Assembly (NCBI GenBank): GCA_017445995.1 | Contig: JAFSRT010000002.1 | Coordinates: 1 to 43,472, forward strand | Length of the DNA: 43,472 nucleotides | Reading direction: 5' to 3' | Source of the DNA: Clostridia bacterium | GTDB lineage: Bacteria; Bacillota; Clostridia; Christensenellales; Borkfalkiaceae | Part shown: positions 7,721-17,050 of the stretch, piece by piece | Layout of the letters: each line of letters begins with the position of its first letter | Position numbering within the stretch: the stretch's first letter is position 1 | Position numbers and translations under genes: made by a program | Notes under the pieces: model-generated | What the model was told of the DNA's origin: nothing | Database searches by the model: none | What the model saw: the letters and a program-made list of their open reading frames with translations, nothing else

Positions 7721-7752
7721 ATACTGAAAGGCAATATTCTGCCTTTCAGTAT
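7721..7752 (-). other. dnaK-dnaJ intercistronic hairpin
   Basis: A perfect 13-bp stem (7721-7733 with 7740-7752, 6-base loop) lies between dnaK and dnaJ. No T run follows it, so it is more likely an mRNA-processing or 3'-end-stabilising element than a terminator. It could set a higher DnaK than DnaJ level. Confidence 0.6.
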
Positions 7753-7781
7753 GCCCGTTATTTAACGATTGTCTTTTTTTA

Positions 7782-9584
7782 TTATTGTTCGTTGCCCTGA
7801 TGGAATTCCGTGTCGCCCCCGTTAGGGTTTTCGTTCGGATTTCCGTTAGGGTTTGCCTGTTGATAGATTTTAGCGAATACTTCCTGCGAAACTTTGGAAA
7901 GGTTTTCGAACGCGCTGTCCATTTTTTCCTTGTCGTTGGTTTCGAGTTCGGCTTTTGCCGTCTTTATTTCTTCTTCGAGTTTCGCTTTGTCTTCCGCCGA
8001 AATCTTGTCGCCAAGGTCTTTTATTGATTTTTCAACGGTGAATATCATACCGTCTAACTTATTGTGCGATTCAACGCCTTCTTTTCTCTTCTTGTCTTCT
8101 TCTTCGTACTGTTTCGCTTCCTTTACCGCTTTATCTATATCGGCGTCCGAAAGGTTGGTCGACGAAGTTATCGTAATATTCTGCGACTTGCCCGTACCTA
8201 AATCTTTTGCCGATACGTTTACGATACCGTTTGCGTCGATATCGAAGGTAACTTCAATCTGCGGTATTCCGCGCGGTGCGGGTGCAATGCCCGTAAGTTC
8301 GAATCTGCCGAGAGTTTTATTGTCTTTTGCAAACTCTCTTTCGCCTTGTAAGATATGAATATCGACTTGCGTCTGGTTATCCGCCGCGGTCGAGAATACT
8401 TGCGATTTCTTAACAGGGATAGTAGTATTCCTTTCGATAAGTTTGGTACATACCCCGCCGAGAGTTTCGATACCGAGTGATAACGGCGTTACGTCCAAAA
8501 GTAAAACGTCCTTTACTTCGCCCGATAATACACCGCCCTGAATTGCCGCGCCGATTGCAACGCATTCGTCAGGGTTGATGCCCTTAAACGGTTCTTTACC
8601 CGTTACTTGTCTTACCTTATCGATAACGGCAGGTATTCTCGTCGAACCGCCGACTAAAATAACTTTGTCTATATCGGAATAGGTGAGTTTTGCGTCTTCC
8701 ATAGCCTTTTTCATAGGGATAACCGTTTCGTCTACAAGGTCTTGGGTCAGGGCGTCGAATTTTTGTTTAGTTAAGTTTACGTCTAAGTGTTTAGGACCCG
8801 TTGCGTCCGCCGTAATGAACGGAAGATTGATGTTCGTCTGCGCCATACCGGATAATTCAATCTTTGCTTTTTCAGCCGCTTCTTTAAGTCTTTGAAGGGC
8901 AAGTTTATCTTTTGAAAGGTCTATGCCTTCTTTTGCCTTGAATTCCGAAATAAGATAGTCCATAATGCGCTTATCGAAGTCGTCCCCGCCAAGCATTACG
9001 TTGCCGTTCGTCGCCAAAACTTCGAATACGCCGTCGCCTATTTCCATAATTGATACGTCGAACGTTCCGCCACCTAAATCGTAGATGATAACTTTCTGCG
9101 TTTTGCCTTCTTTGTCAAGCCCGTAAGAAAGTGCGGCAGCCGTCGGTTCGTTGATTACACGAAGAACGTTAAGTCCGGCAATCTTACCCGCGTCTTTCGT
9201 TGCCTGACGCTGACTGTCGCTAAAATATGCAGGACAGGTAATAACCGCGTCCTTTACAGGACCGCCGAGATACGCTTCCGCGTCCTTTTTGAGTTTTGAC
9301 AAAATCATTGCCGAAATCTCTTGCGGCGTATAACCTTTACCGTCGATATTTACTTTATAGTCAGAACCCATGTGTCTTTTAATAGACGCAACCGTTCTGT
9401 CAGGGTTTGATACCGCCTGTCTTTTTGCGACTTGACCTACAAGTCTTTCGCCGTCCTTCTGAAACGCTACTACGGACGGGGTTGTTCTGCTACCTTCCGC
9501 GTTTGCTATTACCACCGGTTCGCCGTTTTCCATAACGGCTACGCATGAGTTTGTTGTTCCTAAATCGATACCTATTGTTTTCAT
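7782..9584 (-). CDS. dnaK: Chaperone protein DnaK (Hsp70)
   Basis: A 600-residue Hsp70. The nucleotide-binding domain starts [11 protein letters not shown] and contains [12 protein letters not shown] and [10 protein letters not shown]. The substrate-binding domain follows ([16 protein letters not shown]), then a helical lid and an Asn/Gly/Pro-rich tail ([13 protein letters not shown]). It works with DnaJ and GrpE, its neighbours. The start has AAGGAG upstream. Length and domain order are normal for Bacillota. Confidence 0.99.
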   Translation of the reverse strand: MKTIGIDLGTTNSCVAVMENGEPVVIANAEGSRTTPSVVAFQKDGERLVGQVAKRQAVSNPDRTVASIKRHMGSDYKVNIDGKGYTPQEISAMILSKLKKDAEAYLGGPVKDAVITCPAYFSDSQRQATKDAGKIAGLNVLRVINEPTAAALSYGLDKEGKTQKVIIYDLGGGTFDVSIMEIGDGVFEVLATNGNVMLGGDDFDKRIMDYLISEFKAKEGIDLSKDKLALQRLKEAAEKAKIELSGMAQTNINLPFITADATGPKHLDVNLTKQKFDALTQDLVDETVIPMKKAMEDAKLTYSDIDKVILVGGSTRIPAVIDKVRQVTGKEPFKGINPDECVAIGAAIQGGVLSGEVKDVLLLDVTPLSLGIETLGGVCTKLIERNTTIPVKKSQVFSTAADNQTQVDIHILQGEREFAKDNKTLGRFELTGIAPAPRGIPQIEVTFDIDANGIVNVSAKDLGTGKSQNITITSSTNLSDADIDKAVKEAKQYEEEDKKRKEGVESHNKLDGMIFTVEKSIKDLGDKISAEDKAKLEEEIKTAKAELETNDKEKMDSAFENLSKVSQEVFAKIYQQANPNGNPNENPNGGDTEFHQGNEQ

Positions 9585-9606
9585 ATATTTTCATCTCCTT
9601 ATTTTT

Positions 9607-10143
9607 TTATTTAATTACGCTGACTTTTGCGTATCGTATTATTTTGTCTTTAAGTTTATAACCCTTTTCGAAAACTTTCTTTACCGTGTCTTCTTCTTCG
9701 CCGTCCTGCTTTTCAACCTGCATTATGGCTTCGCATACCATCGGGTCGAACTTTTCGCCTTCGGGGTTGATTTCTTCAACTTCCATACCTTTAAGTATTT
9801 CGTCGAACTTTCTTTTAAGAAGGGTTATGCCTTCCGCCGTCTTCTCGTCTAATCCCATATTAAGCGCTATCGAAAGATTGTCGCCTATCGGTAAAATCTT
9901 TAATAAAAGTTCTATCTTGCCGTCGTTATACGCGTCCCTATATAGATTTGCGTTGCGCTTTTTATAATTGTCGAACTCGGCAACGTTCCTCATCCACTTA
10001 TCCTTAAAGTCTTCCGCGGATTTTTTTATTTCTTCGAGTTCTTTTTTAAGGCTTTCGTTCTCTTTTAATAAAGTTTCTTCCTTATTCTCGGGATTTTCTT
10101 TTATTTCTTCCTTTTCAGTTTTCTTCTTTTTTTCGTCTGCCAT
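9607..10143 (-). CDS. grpE: Nucleotide exchange factor GrpE
   Basis: 178 residues. A highly charged N terminus (KKKKTEKEEIKENPENKEE) leads into a long coiled coil (about 20-75) and then the conserved DKWMRNVAEFDNYKKRN segment. The C-terminal beta domain ends with FEKGYKLKDKIIRYAKVSV. GrpE releases ADP from DnaK. It lies between hrcA and dnaK in the usual clostridial order. Confidence 0.97.
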   Translation of the reverse strand: MADEKKKKTEKEEIKENPENKEETLLKENESLKKELEEIKKSAEDFKDKWMRNVAEFDNYKKRNANLYRDAYNDGKIELLLKILPIGDNLSIALNMGLDEKTAEGITLLKRKFDEILKGMEVEEINPEGEKFDPMVCEAIMQVEKQDGEEEDTVKKVFEKGYKLKDKIIRYAKVSVIK

Positions 10144-10156
10144 TTTTCTTTCCTTT

Positions 10157-11188
10157 CTATTTATTTTTTAAGATGTCTTCCAAAATCTTGCCGACACCTT
10201 CCAAAACCGAAACGACTTTCTGGTAATCCATACGGAGCGGGCCGATAACACCGTAAGTGCCTATCTTAACACCGCTTGCCGAATACGTCGCAGTAACTAA
10301 AGAACAGTTGTTTAACCCTTCGCCGTTCTCGTCTTCGTTTTCTCCCCCTATCTTTATGTTTATTTCTATATCGTCTTTATTATCCGCTAAAATACCCGCT
10401 ATCTTCTCTTTACTCGTAACTACCGATAAGAAGTTTTTAACCTTTTCGCTGTCGGAATATTCGGGGTTGTTTAAGATTTTATCTTCGCCCTTCATTATAA
10501 CCGTCTTCTTATCGCTTTCAAGGTATTCGTCGATTGCGGAAATAACGCTCATAAATATCTCTCTATACGACTCGAACTCTGCCGAAACCGTTTTCGCCAA
10601 CTCGGCGATTTCTAAAAAATCTTTGCCGACGAAATTTTTGGTTATATAATTCTTCGCGTCTTCTATCTGCGCGTCCGTCATATTTTCGGGAATATCGATA
10701 AACTTATCTCTTATTAAGGTATTTTCGGTAACTATAAGCAATAACGCCTGATTTTTTCTGTAACGGAAAATATCGATTTTTAATACCTTGTCGCTTTCGC
10801 GATGCCCCGTAAACGCTACCGACGTGTAATCGGTTAAGTCGCTTATTATCTTTACTGCATTGTTTACGACTTCTTCCATATTGTTGGCGTGTTCCCGAAA
10901 GGCGTCCTTAATAAGCCCTAACTCTTTAGAAGACAGTTTACTTTTATTCATAAGTTCGCTTACGTATAACTTATACGCTTCGATACTCGGCAATCTTCCG
11001 CCCGAAGTGTGCGGTTTTGTTAAAAACCCTAACTCTTCGAGTTGCGCGAGTTCCGACCTGACAGTCGCGGAACTTACGTCCTTCATGTAGTTTTCCGTTA
11101 TGTTCTTCGAAGATACAGGTTGCGCACTCGTTATATATTCGTCGACTACGCAATGCAATATTTTCTTTTTTCTGTCGGATAATTTCAT
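10157..11188 (-). CDS. hrcA: Heat-inducible transcription repressor HrcA
   Basis: 343 residues from ATG 11188, which has AAGGAG 8 bases upstream. An earlier GTG in frame (11230) lies inside the CIRCE operator and is rejected. The N-terminal winged helix has the family pattern LSDRKKKILHCVVDEYI...PVSSKNI and SSATVRSELAQLEELGFL. A GAF-like dimer domain follows and the C terminus holds GPLRMDY. HrcA binds CIRCE and represses this operon; GroEL normally modulates it. Confidence 0.97.
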   Translation of the reverse strand: MKLSDRKKKILHCVVDEYITSAQPVSSKNITENYMKDVSSATVRSELAQLEELGFLTKPHTSGGRLPSIEAYKLYVSELMNKSKLSSKELGLIKDAFREHANNMEEVVNNAVKIISDLTDYTSVAFTGHRESDKVLKIDIFRYRKNQALLLIVTENTLIRDKFIDIPENMTDAQIEDAKNYITKNFVGKDFLEIAELAKTVSAEFESYREIFMSVISAIDEYLESDKKTVIMKGEDKILNNPEYSDSEKVKNFLSVVTSKEKIAGILADNKDDIEINIKIGGENEDENGEGLNNCSLVTATYSASGVKIGTYGVIGPLRMDYQKVVSVLEGVGKILEDILKNK

Positions 11189-11223
11189 TTGCGTTTCTCC
11201 TTGGCAAATTGAAAAGACGTTTG

Positions 11224-11250
11224 TTAGCACTCTTTACTTATCTCTGCTAA
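11224..11250 (-). promoter_or_regulatory. CIRCE operator, one imperfect half-site
   Basis: The arrangement is 9-9-9. On the minus strand one half is TTAGCAGAG (consensus TTAGCACTC), the spacer is 9 bases, and the other half is a perfect GAGTGCTAA. It lies 11 bases downstream of the -10 box, where HrcA would block transcription start. Confidence 0.92.
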
Positions 11251-11261
11251 CTTTCAAATGT

Positions 11262-11290
11262 ATTTTACACTTAAAAAAAACCTTTGTCAA
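11262..11290 (-). promoter_or_regulatory. hrcA operon promoter
   Basis: Consensus TTGACA (11285-11290), a 17-base spacer, and TAAAAT (11262-11267). The CIRCE element follows immediately. Confidence 0.9.
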
Positions 11291-11329
11291 GGGTTTTATT
11301 CCATTTTTTTCTAAATTTTTTTTAAAAAA

Positions 11330-11371
11330 GAAAAAAACTAAAAATTGCCTTGTTTTTGCAAGGATTTTTAG
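11330..11371 (-). terminator. proA terminator
   Basis: A stem of CTAAAAAT plus CCTTG (11338-11352) pairs with CAAGG plus ATTTTTAG (11359-11371), with a 2-base bulge. A T-rich tract follows on the minus strand. Confidence 0.8.
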
Positions 11372-11398
11372 TTTTAGAGAAGTTCAGAATAAAAGCCG

Positions 11399-12658
11399 TT
11401 ATATTCTTGTCGCGCCCTTTCCCGAAACGAAATATTTCGTCGTTAAAAGTGCGTTTAAGCCCATAGGTCCACGGGCGTGCAATTTTTGCGTAGAGATACC
11501 GATTTCCGCGCCGAGACCGAACACGAACCCGTCCGAAAAGCGGGTGGAAGCGTTCACGTAAACGCAACTGCTGTCTATTTTCATCTGGAAAAGTTTTGCA
11601 TTTTCTTTATTCTGGGTTATTATCGTTTCCGAGTGGTGCGTGCCGTATTTGTTTACGTGGTCTATCGCTTCGTCGATATTATTGACTACCTTAACCGAAA
11701 TAATCGCGTCGCCGTATTCTTTATAAAAGTCTTCTTCGGTAGCCCTGTCAACGCCGTCCTTGCCCTGCAATATTCGATAGGAAACGTCGTCGCAACGGAA
11801 TATTACCTTTTTTTCGCGAAGTTTATTATAAACCTTTGGTAAAACTTCGTTTAATATATCTTTATTTATGACGAGAGATTCAAGCGCGTTGCATACCGAA
11901 TAGCGTTGCGTTTTAGCGTTAAATATTACTTTAACCGCCTTATCTATATCCGCCGTATCGTCGATATACGCGTGGCAGTTGCCGGTCCCCGTTTCGATAA
12001 TAGGCACGGTGGCGTTTTCGACCGCGTTCTTTATTAAAGACGCACCGCCCCTTGGAATTAACAAATCGACGTATGCGTTAAGTTGCATAAACTTCGTTGC
12101 CGTCTCGTGCGAAGTGTCGGTAATAAGCGAAACGGTGTTTTCGTCGAACCCGTTATCTTTTAGGGCTTTTTTTATAAGATTTACTATCGCGGTATTAGAA
12201 TACAGCGCGTCGCTACCGCCCTTTAAAATTACCGCGTTTTTAGTTTTAACGGATAAAGAAAATGCGTCTGCGGTTACGTTGGGGCGCGCTTCGTATATCA
12301 TACCGACAACACCGAACGGAACAAGCCGTTTTTCTATTTTAATACCCTGTTTACCGTTTTTATATCTATAAACGGTTTTATTTACGGGGCTTTTAAGTTT
12401 AGATACGGCATAAACGCCTTCCGCTACCCCGTCTATTACTTTATCGGTTAAAATAAGGCGGTCGATAAAAGACGCGGACTTATTTTTTTCCGTCGCGCAC
12501 TTAACGTCCTTTTCGTTTTCTTTCTTTATATATTCTTTGTTGTCGGTCAAGAGTTTTGCAACGCTTTTTAACAACTCGTTTATTTCCCTTTCGCTTTTAG
12601 TAAGCAATAACTCCGACGCTTTCTTGGCGTTTTTGCCAAGTGTTTCTAAATCAATCAT
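11399..12658 (-). CDS. proA: Gamma-glutamyl phosphate reductase
   Basis: A 419-residue aldehyde-dehydrogenase-fold enzyme. It reduces glutamyl-5-phosphate to the semialdehyde with NADPH in proline synthesis. Conserved segments include FGVVGMIYEARPNV, LIPRGGASL, and a catalytic-region NAKTQRYSVCNALE with the active Cys; the C terminus has VYVNASTRFSDGF and GLGAEIGIS. Its usual partner proB (glutamate 5-kinase) is not adjacent. The start overlaps the S24/S26 gene by 8 bases, so the two are translationally coupled. Confidence 0.96.
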   Translation of the reverse strand: MIDLETLGKNAKKASELLLTKSEREINELLKSVAKLLTDNKEYIKKENEKDVKCATEKNKSASFIDRLILTDKVIDGVAEGVYAVSKLKSPVNKTVYRYKNGKQGIKIEKRLVPFGVVGMIYEARPNVTADAFSLSVKTKNAVILKGGSDALYSNTAIVNLIKKALKDNGFDENTVSLITDTSHETATKFMQLNAYVDLLIPRGGASLIKNAVENATVPIIETGTGNCHAYIDDTADIDKAVKVIFNAKTQRYSVCNALESLVINKDILNEVLPKVYNKLREKKVIFRCDDVSYRILQGKDGVDRATEEDFYKEYGDAIISVKVVNNIDEAIDHVNKYGTHHSETIITQNKENAKLFQMKIDSSCVYVNASTRFSDGFVFGLGAEIGISTQKLHARGPMGLNALLTTKYFVSGKGATRI

Positions 12659-13121
12659 TTTCTATCTCTTCGTTTTTGTTCTTTTTAAATAAACGTTTTA
12701 TTCTGTTTTTTATTTTAAGTCTGAAATAAAAAAACTTTATTTTTCTTTGCCTTCTCTTTTCGTTTTTAAACCATTTTTCTACTTCTTCAATATACTTTTT
12801 ATCGCTACACTCGATAAAGTTATTGCCACGGCAAAAACCCTGTAATACGCCGACAACCTGTTCTTCTGCCACCGTTTCAAGATTAGTCTGACTGTCGCCT
12901 ATCATAATATAGCCGTCTTTTTTTAGCCCTATAACGCGGTGCAGAACGTATTGCCCGTTCTTTCTTAAATACAGCGCTACGTCGTATTTTTTAAGTCGCC
13001 CGTCCTTTTTTACTACGACAACGCTTTGTCTGCCGTTTTTTATGGTCGGCCACATTGAGTTGCCCGCGGGGACGAAACCTATAACGCCTTTTTTTTCTAA
13101 TTCCGTTTTATAATCGTTCAT
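12651..13121 (-). CDS. S24/S26-family signal-peptidase-like protein (Ser-His type)
   Basis: 156 residues. PAGNSMWPTI carries the expected catalytic Ser (S22), and YVLHRVIGL places His 61 where bacterial signal peptidase I has Lys. A Ser-His pair is typical of the SipW/ER type. There is no N-terminal membrane anchor. The C terminus (about 120-156) is strongly basic (KNEKRRQRKIK, KNRIKRLFKKNK) and could bind membrane or nucleic acid. The substrate is unknown. It precedes proA with an 8-base overlap. The ATG follows the -10 box by 7 bases and has no Shine-Dalgarno, so the mRNA is probably leaderless. Confidence 0.75.
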   Translation of the reverse strand: MNDYKTELEKKGVIGFVPAGNSMWPTIKNGRQSVVVVKKDGRLKKYDVALYLRKNGQYVLHRVIGLKKDGYIMIGDSQTNLETVAEEQVVGVLQGFCRGNNFIECSDKKYIEEVEKWFKNEKRRQRKIKFFYFRLKIKNRIKRLFKKNKNEEIEND

Positions 13122-13128
13122 ATCGTTT

Positions 13129-13157
13129 ATTATAATATAGTTTTATCTTTTTGTAAA
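13129..13157 (-). promoter_or_regulatory. Promoter of the S24/S26-proA operon, leaderless
   Basis: TTTACA (13152-13157), a 17-base spacer, and TATAAT (13129-13134). The start codon at 13121-13119 coincides with the expected transcription start. Confidence 0.75.
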
Positions 13158-13169
13158 CATAAAATAATA

Positions 13170-13210
13170 AAATATATAAAAACGCCGAAAAGCGGGTGCT
13201 TTTCGGCGTT
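13170..13210 (-). terminator. Terminator downstream of the acyltransferase gene
   Basis: A 13-bp stem (13181-13193 with 13198-13210, loop GGGT) is followed on the minus strand by TTTTATATATTTT. Confidence 0.85.
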
Positions 13211-13227
13211 ATATTTATGGCTTATTT

Positions 13228-14268
13228 TTAACCAAATAAAAAAGTAAGAACTTTGCTTTTATTTATATATTTAACAATAATAATTGAAAACAAAACAGAT
13301 AAACATATTACCCAAGTAAATGCAAGTAGTCCATATCTGCTACCAAAAATTATTACATAAAAGAAAAGGAAAATCATATGTATAAAATAAATAACCGTAC
13401 TTTGTTTACGTACAAATTTATATAAACTGTTATCATTTAATTGTATACCTAATGCAAAAAGAAAAATTATAATAGCATATAAACTTGTGATTATACCTGT
13501 TAAAGCCGTGTATTTACTAAGTAAACAAGATGCCAAATATAAAGCAATAAAAATAAACACATTAAAAAGCGGACTTAATATTTTATTTATTTTTCTAGCA
13601 CAAATTAAACCAACTCCAAAATATAAAAATCCACCTAAAACTCTTCCATGCTGAAAAGTTATAACAATCAAATTTCTTAAGGAAAATAAAATTCCACCAA
13701 ACGATTCGCCATTATAAACTAAATACGACATACTTTTTGATATAATATAAAGCATTATACATATTAAAAGAATAGTCCATTCTTTGGCTTTAAGTTTCAT
13801 TGCAAGATATATAATTCCTGCACAAAAAATACTTCCTAATAAATACCAAAGTGGCAATGAAAAAGAACCGCCACCGTTAAACAAAAGCATCATTGCATAT
13901 CTAAAAACTTTTTCCCAAAAAGAGAGTCCGTTATTAATGTGCGCACAAATCTCAATCGGTAAATATATTAACTGCCATATAATATATAATTTTACTAATC
14001 TAACTAAATATCGCTTTAAAATCTGAAAGTTGCCGTTAGACAGAAAGTCATCGTCAAATTTTGCAAACAAAAAAAATGATGAAGATAAAAAGAAAAATGG
14101 GACTGCAATAGATAAAAAACCCGATAAAAAAGTAGATAATGTTGCGTTTATACTTAAGTATTTAAATGGTTCAGTATGCATAATTATAACTAAGATTGCC
14201 ATCAATAGTTTAAATAAATCAATGCAATGATACTTTTTTTTCTTAAAATCAATCAGTCCCATTTTCAT
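13228..14268 (-). CDS. Acyltransferase-3-family membrane protein
   Basis: About 346 residues from ATG 14268; a TTG reading from 14292 would overlap the rny 3' end, and ATG 14262 is also possible. The protein has about ten hydrophobic segments. The first carries the AT3 signature region IDLFKLLMAILVIIMHTEPF with its conserved His. AT3 proteins transfer acetyl or other acyl groups to sugars, peptidoglycan or lipids at the membrane. Its base composition is much more AT-rich than its neighbours, and it sits behind rny in an otherwise housekeeping block, suggesting recent acquisition. It would be read from the rny promoter. The acceptor is unknown. Confidence 0.8.
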   Translation of the reverse strand: MKMGLIDFKKKKYHCIDLFKLLMAILVIIMHTEPFKYLSINATLSTFLSGFLSIAVPFFFLSSSFFLFAKFDDDFLSNGNFQILKRYLVRLVKLYIIWQLIYLPIEICAHINNGLSFWEKVFRYAMMLLFNGGGSFSLPLWYLLGSIFCAGIIYLAMKLKAKEWTILLICIMLYIISKSMSYLVYNGESFGGILFSLRNLIVITFQHGRVLGGFLYFGVGLICARKINKILSPLFNVFIFIALYLASCLLSKYTALTGIITSLYAIIIFLFALGIQLNDNSLYKFVRKQSTVIYFIHMIFLFFYVIIFGSRYGLLAFTWVICLSVLFSIIIVKYINKSKVLTFLFG

Positions 14269-14281
14269 GTTTTCTTTGTTC

Positions 14282-15889
14282 TTATTTAGCAAACTCGGTT
14301 GCTCTCCACTCGCGGATTACGTTTACCTTTATCTGCCCAGGATATTCCATTTCCTGTTCTATCTTCTTTGCGATGTCTTTTGCAAGGAACATAGTTTGCG
14401 CGTCGTTTATTTGTTCAGGCTTAACCATAACGCGGATTTCTCTGCCCGCCTGAATAGCATAACTCTTATCAACGCCCTTAAACTCGTTCGCGATACCTTC
14501 TAACTGCTGTAATCTCTTTACGTAGTTAGTAGTCGTTTCACGCCTTGCCCCCGGTCTTGCGCCAGAAATTGCGTCCGCCGCCTGAACTAAAACCGCTTCG
14601 ATAGTCTTCGGTTCAACGTCCCCGTGGTGGGCTAATATAGCGTTTACGACGCTGTTGTTTTCTCTGTACTTTTTAGCAAGGTCTCCGCCTATCTGCATAT
14701 GCGTGCCTTCCACTTCGAAGTCGACCGCTTTACCAAGGTCGTGCAAAAGCCCCGCCCTTTTAGCAAGTTGAACGTCAACGCCGAGTTCCGTTGCCATAAG
14801 CCCCGCTAAATGCGAAACTTCAAGCGAGTGTTTTAATACGTTCTGTCCGTAACTCGTTCTGAATTTAAGTCTTCCTAAAAGTTTAATGATTTCAGGGTGT
14901 AGCCCGAATATTCCGCACTCGAACATCGCGCTTTCTCCCGCTTCTTTTATCTGCTGTTCGAGTTCTTTTTTAACTTTTTCAACCGTTTCTTCTATTCTCG
15001 CCGGATGTATTCTTCCGTCCTGAATAAGTTTTTCAAGCGCGATTTTTGCAGTTTCACGCCTTACAGGGTCAAACCCCGATACGATAACTACTTCAGGCGT
15101 ATCGTCGATTATAAGTTCGATACCCGTAGCGTTTTCAAGCGTTCTTATGTTTCTTCCTTCTCGTCCTATTATCCTTGCTTTCATATCGTCGGACGGAAGC
15201 GGAACGACGGATACGGTGATTTCACTCGCCTGTTCCGTGCTACATTTCTGAATAGCAAGGCTAACTATTTCTTTCGCCTTGCGTTCGCCTTCTTCTTTTG
15301 CTTCGGCTTCGATATTCTTTACCGTCCCCGCAGCGTCCTTTCTCGCTTCGTCGACGATGGAATCGACTAATTGCTTCTTTGCTTCTTCCTTACTCATCTG
15401 CGCGATTTTCTCGAATTCGGCAATCATCTTGTCGTGTTGTTCGGCAATGTCCTGCAATTTTTTGTCGAGTTCGCCTTGTTTTTCTTTTAAGGCGTTCTGC
15501 TGTCTCGTCGTCTCTTCGTTTCTGCGATTAAGATTTTCTTCCTTTTTTTCAAGGGATTCTTCTTTTTGGTTAAGTCTGTTTTCCGTTCTCGCGAATTCCG
15601 CACGCTTTTCTTTCGATTCGCGTTCGAAATCGCTACGTAGTCTGATTTCCTGCTCTTTTGCCTCTAAAATTGCTTCTTTTTTAATAGTCTTGCTCTCTTC
15701 CCTTGCGTCTTCAAGCATTTTTTCGGTAATTTTTTCTATACTACCTTGTTTTTTATTAAAAGAAATATTTTTTAGAATCCAACCGATAGCAACGCCACCG
15801 ACAATACCCACGATTAAAGCAATAACCGCGAATAGTATAACGGTGCTGTTATCCGCCAAGAACAGGAAGCCTAAATTTGTCGTGTTCAT
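14282..15889 (-). CDS. rny: Ribonuclease Y
   Basis: A 535-residue membrane-anchored endoribonuclease that starts mRNA decay. An N-terminal membrane segment ([20 protein letters not shown]) leads to a long coiled coil (about 45-200), a KH domain ([20 protein letters not shown]) and an HD domain ([13 protein letters not shown], then [10 protein letters not shown]), with [17 protein letters not shown] near the end. GGGAGG sits 6 bases before the ATG. Length and order are normal. Confidence 0.98.
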   Translation of the reverse strand: MNTTNLGFLFLADNSTVILFAVIALIVGIVGGVAIGWILKNISFNKKQGSIEKITEKMLEDAREESKTIKKEAILEAKEQEIRLRSDFERESKEKRAEFARTENRLNQKEESLEKKEENLNRRNEETTRQQNALKEKQGELDKKLQDIAEQHDKMIAEFEKIAQMSKEEAKKQLVDSIVDEARKDAAGTVKNIEAEAKEEGERKAKEIVSLAIQKCSTEQASEITVSVVPLPSDDMKARIIGREGRNIRTLENATGIELIIDDTPEVVIVSGFDPVRRETAKIALEKLIQDGRIHPARIEETVEKVKKELEQQIKEAGESAMFECGIFGLHPEIIKLLGRLKFRTSYGQNVLKHSLEVSHLAGLMATELGVDVQLAKRAGLLHDLGKAVDFEVEGTHMQIGGDLAKKYRENNSVVNAILAHHGDVEPKTIEAVLVQAADAISGARPGARRETTTNYVKRLQQLEGIANEFKGVDKSYAIQAGREIRVMVKPEQINDAQTMFLAKDIAKKIEQEMEYPGQIKVNVIREWRATEFAK

Positions 15890-15948
15890 AATTTGCCTCC
15901 CGTTTTTATATCTTTATAGGGTTTCCCCTATATTTATTCTATATTATA

Positions 15949-15977
15949 ATTTTACTACAATATTAACGTCTTGTCAA
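15949..15977 (-). promoter_or_regulatory. rny promoter
   Basis: TTGACA (15972-15977), a 17-base spacer, and TAAAAT (15949-15954). A small hairpin ATAGGG/CCCTAT lies in the leader near 15915-15931. Confidence 0.85.
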
Positions 15978-15999
15978 TTATCTTTTTCTTTTTATAAAA

Positions 16000-17001
16000 C
16001 TATTCTTCCGTTTTTCCGTAAAAAGCGTTTAAAATTTTAGTTTTAATCTCTTCGGCGATTTCCTTATTGTTCTCAACGTATTCAACCGCTTTTTCTCTGC
16101 CTTGCGCAATCTTTTCGCCGTTATAAGAGAACCACGCGCCACTCTTTTCGAGAACGTTGTATTCTATACCAAGGTCAATAAGGCAACTGCCTTTTGAAAT
16201 ACCTTTACCGTAGATAATATCGAACTCCGCCGTTTTAAAAGGTGGCGCAACCTTGTTTTTAACAATCTTCGCCTTGGTGTGATTGCCGTACGCTTCCGTG
16301 CCGTTTTTAAGCGCGTCTGACTTTCTTACGTCTATTCTTACGCTTGCATAGAACTTCAACGCCTTACCGCCCGCAGTAACTTCGGGATTGCCGAACATTA
16401 TGCCGACTTTTTCACGAAGTTGGTTTATAAAGATAATACACGTTTTCGATTTAGCGGTAATCGCCGTAAGTTTACGGAGTGCCTGACTCATAAGTCTTGC
16501 CTGCAATCCCACGTGCGAATCGCCCATATCCCCTTCGATTTCCGCTTTCGGGGTAAGCGCCGCAACCGAGTCGACAACGATAATATCTACCGCTTTACTG
16601 TTTACGAGTGCGTTAGTTATATCTAACGCCTGTTCGCCGTTATCCGGTTGGGATACATATAGTTCGTCAAGATTAACGCCGAGATTTTTAGCGTATACGG
16701 GGTCTAACGCGTGTTCCGCGTCGATAAACGCCGCCACACCGCCGTTCTTTTGCGTTTCCGCGATAACGTGAAGGGCAACCGTCGTTTTACCGGAAGATTC
16801 AGGTCCGTAAATCTCGATAATTCTGCCCCTTGGAAGACCGCCGATACCCACCGCCAGGTCGAGTGAAAGACAGCCCGTCGGCAACGCTTCAACCGTGTTG
16901 TCCCCAGCCTTTTCGCCGAGTTTCATTATTGCGCCTTTGCCGTATTGTTTTTCTATTTGCACTAAAACACTATCTAATGCTTTTGATTTGTTTTCGTCCA
17001 T
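16000..17001 (-). CDS. recA: Recombinase RecA
   Basis: A 333-residue RecA. Walker A is GPESSGKTT (66-74). Walker B is [10 protein letters not shown], and the DNA-binding L2 region is [18 protein letters not shown]. RecA forms filaments on single-stranded DNA, drives strand exchange, and triggers LexA self-cleavage. The C-terminal tail is short. The start has AAGGAG upstream. It follows cinA by about 50 bases, so it is probably the last gene of the ftsK-rimO-pgsA-cinA-recA cluster. Confidence 0.99.
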   Translation of the reverse strand: MDENKSKALDSVLVQIEKQYGKGAIMKLGEKAGDNTVEALPTGCLSLDLAVGIGGLPRGRIIEIYGPESSGKTTVALHVIAETQKNGGVAAFIDAEHALDPVYAKNLGVNLDELYVSQPDNGEQALDITNALVNSKAVDIIVVDSVAALTPKAEIEGDMGDSHVGLQARLMSQALRKLTAITAKSKTCIIFINQLREKVGIMFGNPEVTAGGKALKFYASVRIDVRKSDALKNGTEAYGNHTKAKIVKNKVAPPFKTAEFDIIYGKGISKGSCLIDLGIEYNVLEKSGAWFSYNGEKIAQGREKAVEYVENNKEIAEEIKTKILNAFYGKTEE

Positions 17002-17050
17002 TTTTTATTTCTCCTTATATTGTATATTAAAAGGCTTTCGCCTAAATCAC

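Noticed and set aside
11186..11230. A longer HrcA reading starting at GTG 11230
   Set aside because: That codon lies inside the CIRCE operator. The ATG at 11188 has AAGGAG at good spacing and matches the family start.
15279..16040. A 253-residue plus-strand open frame antisense to rny
   Set aside because: The Ser/Phe-rich composition is the mirror of the Lys/Glu-rich coiled coil of RNase Y. No ribosome site or promoter supports it.
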